This document shows positions 56,234 through 64,000 of a DNA stretch of 64,000 bases, in pieces. Position 1 is the stretch's first letter; every line of letters begins with the position of its first letter. Origin of the DNA: Coriolopsis trogii. Its lineage: Eukaryota; Basidiomycota; Agaricomycetes; Polyporales; Polyporaceae. Location: NCBI GenBank assembly GCA_020543525.1, contig JAHYIO010000002.1, positions 62,001-126,000 on the forward strand, given 5' to 3'. Both the position numbers and the translations under genes were made by a program. The notes under the pieces were generated by a model. The model saw nothing but the letters and a program-made list of their open reading frames with translations. It was not told the DNA's origin and did no database searches.

Positions 56234-58096
56234 ATGGCTCCTATCCGCGCGAGTGTGAACTGCGACATGGGCGAGGTGCGTCTCCATCTCCGTTACTCGT
56301 ACGTTGGGTGGGTCAGGGAGCGAGACGAGCTGGAGATCATCGTGGTCGGTGTTCAAGTTGCGTTGGGCGCCTCACCTGTTTCCCTCCTCCTCTTGGCCAC
56401 GACGAAGGCTGCGTGCATGCGTTGGGCTATGTCCTTTCACTCCTCCTCCTAGCTTCTTCGCTTTAGGCATCTCTTGTTGCGCGACCACGCTGACTCGCGC
56501 TTCACTCGCTGTAGGGCTTCGCGCTGTACAAAATCGTGAGTCTCTATCAATATCTTCTCCCAGGCATCATTGTCTCAACCTTCTCGTCAAGGGCGACGAT
56601 GAAGCCCTCATGAAGACTATCCACCTCGCCAATGTTGCTTGTGGCTTTCATGCATCGTGAGTGTGATTCAGACTCTAGATGTGGACGCATATAGACATGT
56701 GGTAAACATGCAGCGACTTCTCAATCATGAACGAGACCGTCCGTTTGGCAAAAGAGAACAATGTTCTGGTTGGTGCGCACCCGTCGCTTCCAGACAGGCA
56801 GGGTTGGGGACGCCGAGAGATGTCCATGGAACCGGTATGTCCGCCGATACCGCAAGAGTTACGCCTCTGCTGACTTTCCATGCTGGCGTGCAGGATGAGC
56901 TCGCATCCTGCTTCATTTACCAGGTCGGCGCGTTGACGGGCTTCCTGGCGCTCCACGGAGTCGCTCTCAACCACGTAAGTAGTCGTTTGGACGCATACAT
57001 CCACCTTCTTGAGTTCCCTTCGAAGATCAAACCGCACGGAGCCGTCTATGGGATGACCGCGCGTGACATGGCTCTCGCGCGTGCCGTCGTTGGCGTTTCG
57101 AAGCTGTACAATGTCCCCTTCATGGGCCTCGCCGGGACGTGTCACCAGGCCGCCGCGAAGGAATTAGGTGTCCCTTTCATCGCAGGTACGGCGTTCCGGT
57201 TTCTCGGTGGCTTGGTCGCGATTGAATGTGAGCCTTCTCAGAGTGGTTCGCGGATCTGGACTACAGCGTGGAGGGGAAGCTTTTAATTACCAAGTAAGTG
57301 CGCTCATCGTCGAAACAGCCCGTTCCTACATTATGCGCCTCTCCTATCAGCGCGCGTTTGGTCGCATCCAGAGTGTTTCTCTATCGCATGATATCGCAAC
57401 TCGACCCATACTCTCAACCACCCACAAGGCGCGCGATATGCCAGTATTCATTGTCTGAATTGATCGAAGGCCGTGTGGTGGGCGTCGCATAGTGCACTCT
57501 GCCACTCCCACTGTATGCGCCTATTTGACCACCCGTCGACGTAGGAAGCGAGTTCGAGACTCTATGCCATCCGGGCATATCATAACGTGTTACAGACATC
57601 TGGACGGTGACCCATTTCCCTCGCGATTCGTCACCTTTTGAATCCAAGTATCGCAGTATCTCGGGGCGTGTAAGGGGGTCATAACCCAGGCAGACTGCGC
57701 TCCAGTTACTCCTTGGAGTTCTACGTCTTCGTACTCGCCTCTGACTCACCATCTTCCCACCGTGTATAAATTGCTTTGCTGAACGACCTTCCCGGATCCC
57801 AGGAAGCACGACCCTGTTCCTCTCCCGACGGTCAAAGATAGGGTAAACAGATTACTCCTAGAGCAGAAGATCACCACCGTGAACGGAGCTTTGCCTCTGC
57901 CCGACGGCGTTGCCGAGGTTTCTATTTGCTGTCATTCAGACACGCCGGTACGTGCCACCATCCATTGCGCGTTGCATGTTTCAACCCCGTTCTGAGCCCT
58001 CCGTCTCCTGATATCGCCGAGTAGGGAGCGGTCGAGATCGCACAGGCTGTCAAAGCACTCGTGGACGAGAACAACGAGAGGCTGCGAGCGCAGTGA
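56234..58096 (+). CDS. lamB: LamB/YcsF family protein (5-oxoprolinase subunit A / lactam utilisation)
   Basis: Nine exons: 56234-56275, 56515-56535, 56592-56656, 56714-56834, 56894-56974, 57026-57185, 57242-57293, 57803-57947 and 58025-58096. They give a phase-perfect 252-residue protein, the normal length for the family. Landmarks: NCDMGEGFALYK at the start, [37 protein letters not shown], and CCHSDTPGAVEIA near the end. Bacterial PxpA works with PxpB and PxpC to open 5-oxoproline with ATP. Here the PxpB/PxpC homologous domains are inside the divergent biotin enzyme, so the two proteins probably act on the same lactam substrate. Exon 2 is a 21-nt microexon and intron 7 is 509 bp, ten times the usual size. 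Confidence 0.92.
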
Positions 58097-59154
58097 TCCA
58101 ATATAGCATTGATCCAGGTGCGAGTGCGTCGTACGCTCATGTAAATATCCCTGTAGGCTGCCCGCGACAATTATCGCACGATTCGCCTTGTTCGACTGGT
58201 GGTCGAAAGAGTGTTGCGGCACTGTGATCATGTCAGCCTCATGACCCATGCCGCAGCCTGTGGTGCAGGGCGCAGATGCCCGATGTGATGTCCGTCTTAC
58301 CTCCATTGGGCGTCCTGAGCGCACGCAACTAAACGCAAGGTTCGCTCAAGTCGGAGCGAAGCTCGGTACTCAGCGGCGCTGACGGCAATCTCAGCGTACC
58401 AAAACGATCGTGCTCGTTCAGCAGGTCAATGCCGGAGCTTGTTCCCCATCTAGAGCGACTGGATTCGGAATCGAACGTGAGCGTCGCGAATCCACTCAAA
58501 CATATCTCGCATCACAAATCCAGATTTTTGCCTTTTTCGAGTGAGGTTCATCCGTTGGGCCCGGCAAAGTCTGAACATGGCTGACGGTGATCTGTACAGA
58601 GGTATGTGATCGGATGAGATCACCGATGTGAACCTCTCACGATGCTCGATCAGGTGCGGGCGTATGTGGAGGACAAGGTTCCCCTATTCGCCAGTGGCAG
58701 ATGCGGACCTCAGCAGACCTCAGCTTCACCTGGGGGCTACTTTTCCCCTAACCGCTATTAGCTGGCAGGTGAGAGTACTGCATTTTACTTCGCACGTATT
58801 CTCCGCCGCCTCCCGGAGCATGGAGCAGAGAACCGCCCACGTGAGTAGCCTTTACCGTACAAGGGTCAGGCGTTCCCGGCGGCATGCTGCCTAGCGGGGA
58901 ACGCTGGGCGTCCACGGGAACCAACATGCGTGGGTACCTCGGTCGGCCGGGTAAGGCAATCGCAACTTCTGTCCCTCTCCACTGATCGTGCACTCATCTT
59001 CTTTCGGTCTCCTCGATGACGCCTGACGGCGGCTGACGGGCGCATAGCGATATATGGGACATATTATAGCCATCGGTCTAACCGTTTACCCTGCACATCG
59101 TATTTCTACCCCGCAATCCAGTCGAAGCTAAATGCATCTCCCCCCTATATCATC
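58097..59154. other. Intergenic region
   Basis: About 1.06 kb between lamB and the monooxygenase. No gene recognised. CCCCTATATCATCATGG surrounds the monooxygenase start. Confidence 0.5.
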
Positions 59155-60812
59155 ATGGCCTCCCCTCGAGCTCCCACCGCCGCTGCCCACGTCGCCGCCA
59201 GTGCCGAGGGCGTATCGAAGCACACCCTGCTCTACAATGGCCGTCAAGCCTCGCACCCCCTCCACATTCTCATCGTAGGCTGCGGCATGGGCGGTCTCGC
59301 CGCCGCGCACTGTCTCGGAAAGGCAGGCCACAAGATCACCCTCTTCGAGTCCGCCGCCGCCATCGGGGAGGTCGGCGCAGGCATCCAGGTCACCCCGAAC
59401 GTCTCCCGCCTCCTCCGGCGATGGGGCGCCGGCCCCGCCCTCGAGGCCGTTGGCGTGCGCCCCGAGGCGATAGTGCTCAGACGGTACGACACCGGCGAAC
59501 GCGTCGGCTACACGCGCTGGTCGGACATGGAGGACAAGTACGGCGCGCCGTACTACCACGTCCACCGCGCGGACCTGCACAAGCTCCTGTTTGACCTCGC
59601 TGCGCCGTTCATGACCCTCCGACTTAACTCCACCGTGACGAGCGTGGACCCGGACAAGCCGTCGATCACGCTCGCGTCGGGCGAGGTCGTGCACGGCGAC
59701 CTGATAGTGGGAGCGGACGGCGTCAAGAGCATGATACAGCGCGTAGTCCTTGGTCACACGAACCCCGCCGAGCCTACCGGAGATGCCGTCTATCGCGCGA
59801 TTGTGCCGTCCCACCTGCTGCTAGCCGACCCGGAGCTCAAAGAGCTCGTCGACGTCCCGGAGATGACGGGATGGATGGGTCCCGGCCGGCACATCATGGC
59901 GTACAACATCGTGAGTGCCACCCATCCGCTACGCTGACTCTGGGACGATATGGCTGATACATGGAACCAGAGAGGCAAGCAGGAGTATAACGTGGTCCTG
60001 GCCCATCCCGATGATGGATCTGTGGAGTCTTGGACGGCGGAAGGGAGCGCTGACAAGATGCGCGCGGAATTCGCGGACTATGAACCTCGGTATGAGCCCA
60101 CTGGCGAGCATGCGAGAATCGACCCACTGACCGCGACCTGTCCCCAGCATTCGAAAGATCCTCGGCTTCGTCCAGTCTACTCTCAAGTGGCGGTTGATGG
60201 ACCGCAAGCCCCTGAAGACATGGATCCACCCCTCGCGACGTGTCATTCTCTTGGGTGACGCTTGCCATCCCATGCTGGTAAGTCCGGCTGATTGTTAACG
60301 ACCCTTTTGAGCGCGTACTGACTGACGTGCGCTTCTCACAGCCGTATCGGGCGCAAGGTGCCGCCATGGCCATCGAAGACGGCGCCGTCCTCGGGAACCT
60401 CCTCTCCCGCCTAAGCCACCCCTCCCAGCTGAGCGCGTTCCTCCAAGCATACGAAGACCTCCGACTCCCGCGCACGGCGGAGACGCAGAACCAGTCCCGC
60501 CTGAACCAGAAGATCTTCCACCTCCCGGACGGCCCGGAGCAAGAGGAGCGCGACGCGTCGATGCGCAAGGCGACCGAGGTCGAACTCCGGCGGTGGCGCG
60601 AGGGCAAGCGCGCGCCGGATGAGCTGCTCGAGGGGAGCGCGAACCAGTGGGCGGACGAGAAGAAGAATCTGGCCCAGTTCACGTACGACGCGGACGAGGC
60701 TGCGGAACGCTGGTGGCGCGAGGGCGGCGAGCGCAAGGTCTCGGGTGGCGCTGCTGGCGTTGGCTCGGTTGATGGGCAACAGGAGAGGGCGATGTTCTCG
60801 ACCCGTCTGTGA
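59155..60812 (+). CDS. FAD-dependent monooxygenase, salicylate hydroxylase-like
   Basis: Group A flavin monooxygenase that uses NAD(P)H and O2, typically to hydroxylate an aromatic ring. Four exons: 59155-59910, 59971-60089, 60148-60277 and 60342-60812, in phase, 491 residues. Motifs: the FAD-binding GxGxxG as GCGMGG (residues 42-47), the conserved Asp-Gly motif (about 188-191, GADGVKS) and the ribityl-binding GD motif as LLGDACHPM (G328-D329). An extended, charged C-terminal tail follows. No signal peptide or membrane anchor is seen. Proximity to the lam pair suggests a nitrogen/aromatic catabolic neighbourhood, but the substrate is unknown. It could equally belong to a 3-hydroxybenzoate or kynurenine-type branch. 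Confidence 0.85.
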
Positions 60813-61446
60813 ACGTCTCTGGTGTGTTATTCTCGTATTAGGTTCAACCCCTTCGTGCTCCGGATAATGGTCCCACTCTGTATATTATTCTCGGCGGATC
60901 GCTTTATGGATAGACACCCGCGCTTATTTGTATACTAGTCTCATGAACGAGGAGGATCGACGATATGACACAGCCGGAGTATCGCCAGCCACTCGGAGTG
61001 TGGAGACACTTGTACGAGAAGCGTACACCCTTGCATCTGTCAGACTCCATCGCTGTTACAGCGTGAGTGAGACCTAACCATACAAAGTCTCTTTCCCTGT
61101 GCCGCTCCAGAACGGAACATGGAAAGCGCGCCAACTATTGACGCGATAGGCTACTACTTCGCGTCCCAAAAACAGGAGGCAATCATTCACCGCACGTCCG
61201 ACGGAAAGTCCACGCTAGGGACAACCAAACACGTACGAAGGCTTCGACGCAACAGTCCAGACTCGGGAGCCGAGAGAGCTGAATCAGCAAGAAGGTCGTG
61301 CTTGTACTTCGAAGCATCGGAATATACGCTACCACGAGGCTGCATTTCCCTGCAAGTGATATTTCGTACCCGAGCACAGTTCTTCAAGAGAAGCCCTCAT
61401 CGGACTTCGCTCTTGGTAGTCATGGGACGCAGTCTTCACAAACTCC
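60813..61446. other. Intergenic region between convergent genes
   Basis: 3' regions of the monooxygenase and the F-box gene. Nothing recognised. Confidence 0.5.
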
Positions 61447-63666
61447 TCATCGAACACGCCACTGCCAGATGACGCCTGAGACTTTGTGAGTTTGACCGTT
61501 GCGCAAGGAGGCGCAGGACTTACCTAGCGGGTCGTCGAGTTCATGTCCCGCACCGGTCCACATCCCCAACGAACCCATCGCAGAGCCTACGTTCCCGAGC
61601 TGAACTGCCTCCGAAGCCCACTCGTCCTCCATCGAGTTGGGTGCAGTGGACGTCTGCAGGGAAGAGTGGTTCAGCCGCGAGTGTAATCGTTTAGCCTCAA
61701 ATGTAGAGGCTCGACGGCGGGGCAGTGGCTGTGTGGTCTCATACTCACCAGTGACCAGCGCACGGACCCGTCTGGGAGCATGCTGACAGTCCCGTGAACA
61801 TGCCGGACGTCTTCATCGTCCGCTTCGATGCTGCCGACCCAGCCTGCGCCGCCCATGTTGCCCACGACTTCGATTGTGGGCCGATCAGGGTACGCGGATA
61901 CAGAGGGGGCCGAGTATCCGGTGATCTTCAGGGACATCGGGACGATGATCCATGCTTCGTCAAGGGTGTCGTCCAGGAACGAGCCGACCGACTGGAAGAT
62001 CCCTTGAGCGTGGGCAGACCGGGTGAATGGTAACGGCGACTGAACTCACGTTGTGGTCTGCAACCAGCCGAACGTGTGGTTAATCGAGATGGCTCTTCAT
62101 GAGTGAACGAGAGGCAGCAGACGTACAAATCAAATCATGGTAGTCCAGCCAGCACACGAGACGTCTGTGCAAGAGATATGATGCTCAGATGGGGAAAACG
62201 ACGACCGGTTATCCACGCTTGCCTCCATACGCCTTCCACACCAGCCCAGTCCGACTGGTGCTTCCTCCATTCATCACCACTATTGGAGCTCTCATGGACT
62301 ACGCTGCCGTCTCCTGCGACGTCTGCTTCTAGGGGTCGGCCCGCCCAGGCGCCCTCTCGCAGGTTGTCCCAATCTTCCAGTCGAGCAATGTCTTGTGGGT
62401 TGACATGGGCACGCAGCTTCCACTCCGCAATGACGCGCGCGGACGCCAGCCACGCCCAATCTGGATACAGCTGCTCTCCCGTAGGCATTCCCGACAGACG
62501 TGATGGACCAGGAGCTTGAACCTGAACCTGAACCTGGGGCTCGGGAGTGGCGGACGAGTCGGAGACCTCGCCGGGGGGGACGTATTCTCCGTCTGATCCA
62601 TCCTCGAGATCGTCGGCATCTTCTGCATCGACGAGAGACGGATCCATGGGCAGGCGGGCTGGGAATGGCAGATATGGGCCGTAATGCCGCCGTCGCACGA
62701 GGTAACGCATGGAGAAGGCCAACGGACGCGCGCGATCCCGCGCACGCCGGCGCTGCTGGGTCTCGCTCATGTCGATTTTCTCTGGCGGGCTGCTCTGCCG
62801 GATGCGCGCCCTCGATGGAGACATGGTCGACGTGCGCGAATGCGACGTAGAGGCGGGGTCAGCATTGGTCTCGACGAGCGGGATGGGAAGAAAACCGAGG
62901 TAGGAAGTCAGCTGGCACAGATCGAGGCCTGTCTGCGTACTTCCCCAGTCTGTCGCCATGTTTTCGTACGACAGGAACATCGTCAGACCATACGGGAGAC
63001 CGTTCGAGAGAGTCTCTCTGAGCCACTCGACGTTCAAAGATGTTTTATGAGATGGATGGGATGGCGGTGATAGCGGTGTGTCGACATGAAGTTGCACCAG
63101 GGTGGCGGGATGTCCGACATTTGTGTCTCCGGCGTTGGGACTCCCTGCGGTTTCCGATGGCGCTGCCGTCAAAATGACAGATAAGAGCGCACGAACGGCC
63201 CGAGCGAGTGCAGGCGCATCATCGTATCCTTCTTTCAACTGATCTATCGCAAATTCGGTTGCTCTGGTCGAGCGCAGCTTCGGCTTCTTGGCTACCGATA
63301 GTGGACGAGCATGTTGACGGATGTAACGACGGGCCCAGACCCTTTCTGTGAATTCACGTCGCCAGTCGAACTCTGTGCAAGGACAGTCAGCTGCGCTGGA
63401 GAGAAAGGCATGCATAGGGTAACCGCAATGAAGTCACCTCCACCTTGGGTTCTGGCCGTGACCAGTCTTCGTGGATTGTCAAACATGGCCAAGAATAATA
63501 CTCGCCACAGGTGGTGATCAGCGGCCCCGTATATCAGTCGCCGTAGTTGTTGACATGTTTGAGCCGCAGCAGAAATTGCTAGAGGATCCCCGCTTGTAGA
63601 GCAAAACGTGAGGATCTCTTCGTGAAGTTCAGAAGGAAAGCTCAGAAAGCGGCTGGTTTGCGACAT
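61447..63666 (-). CDS. F-box domain protein
   Basis: Substrate-receptor type protein expected to bind Skp1 in an SCF ubiquitin ligase. Start at the ATG at 63666; an F-box of the pattern FLSFPSELHEEIL..C follows in the first 50 residues, with LRRLIYGAADHHLWRVLF. A long second exon (about 63365 down to about 62150) has DWRREFTERVWARR, an acidic Ser-rich insert, and a beta-rich region. Small downstream exons carry VPMSLKITGYS, GSIEADDEDVRHVHGTV, and finally SLGMWTGAGHELDDPL and WQWRVR at the stop (61447). These end motifs are common to F-box proteins of Agaricomycetes. The exon between 62140 and 62000 contains an in-frame stop unless spliced and is not resolved. Confidence 0.7.
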
Positions 63667-63740
63667 TGCAGACGTCCAATTGAAGATCAATGAACGCCGG
63701 TGGGAGACTGTAAGTGCACGCCGTAATGGAGACCGAAAGT

Positions 63741-63815
63741 TCCTACATGGGGAATCGAACCCCGGGCTATGGGGTGAGAGGCGATTATGTGAATCCACTG
63801 ACATCTTGCCCACGT
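63741..63815 (-). tRNA. tRNA-Glu(CUC)-like sequence, probably a pseudogene
   Basis: The minus strand has a perfect B box (GGTTCGATTCC), an anticodon loop CTCTCAC with anticodon CUC, and a D-arm-like AGTGG segment. The 3' acceptor strand TGTAGGA has no matching 5' strand, two of five anticodon-stem pairs are C-C mismatches, and one T-stem pair is C-A. It resembles a decayed or tRNA-derived copy rather than a working gene. Confidence 0.35.
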
Positions 63816-64000
63816 ACTTTGCTCATGCTCCCAACTTCAACTCAAATCAGGGTACGCATTTCGCAAGGTATGTTGTGGAGGACCTGGTATGTGATGTTCC
63901 ATCTCCATGTATGTACATATGTAGCAGACGTTCATCCGTCTTACTCATAGGAGTCCGCCGGGCCTCCGAACTGGAACATTATGATGCTCAGACTGCAGTA

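Noticed and set aside
57414..57809. Antisense 131-codon frame in the long lamB intron as a gene
   Set aside because: No recognised domain; retained only as a note on the unusual intron.
1..64000. CRISPR arrays, bacterial operons, rRNA genes
   Set aside because: No regularly spaced short repeats or rRNA motifs were seen; gene structure is that of a fungal nuclear genome.

Overview
The window is nuclear DNA of a filamentous basidiomycete, most likely an Agaricomycete. Genes are cut by many short introns (about 46-75 bp, GT..AG). Several families are typical of or expanded in that group: FunK1-type kinases, P-loop ATPases with a C-terminal nuclease-like region, DUF6534 and related 7-TM proteins, F-box proteins and chromodomain Ty3/Gypsy retroelements. 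There are no operons or ribosome binding sites.

Layout. (1) Positions 1-16332 form a giant inverted repeat: arm 1-5553, a unique centre 5554-10779, and an inverted arm 10780-16332. The left arm and centre hold one full-length Ty3/Gypsy chromovirus (2156-10779, two 439-bp LTRs). The right arm holds a second, truncated copy in the opposite orientation with the same 2.1-kb flank. The element appears to self-prime reverse transcription, has extra reading frames upstream of gag and downstream of pol, and its pol is broken by three in-frame stops. (2) 16.5-28.1 kb holds a P-loop ATPase/nuclease-like gene and a farnesyl diphosphate synthase gene. The latter lies between two inverted copies of an MFS sugar transporter, each damaged in a different way. 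(3) 28.7-38.5 kb holds mitochondrial HSP60, a GPI-anchored sedolisin-like protein that has lost its catalytic residues, and a FunK1 kinase. (4) 38.5-51 kb is gene-poor: two tandem paralogous 7-TM proteins, a DUF6534 protein and a small secreted cysteine-rich protein. (5) 51.3-61 kb is a probable lactam-catabolism locus. A biotin-dependent urea-carboxylase-like enzyme (lamA-like) is divergent from a LamB/YcsF protein (lamB-like), and an FAD monooxygenase lies downstream. (6) 61.4-64 kb holds an F-box protein gene and a degenerate tRNA-Glu-like sequence.

Exon boundaries were read by eye from splice signals, reading phase and family conservation; unresolved junctions are flagged.
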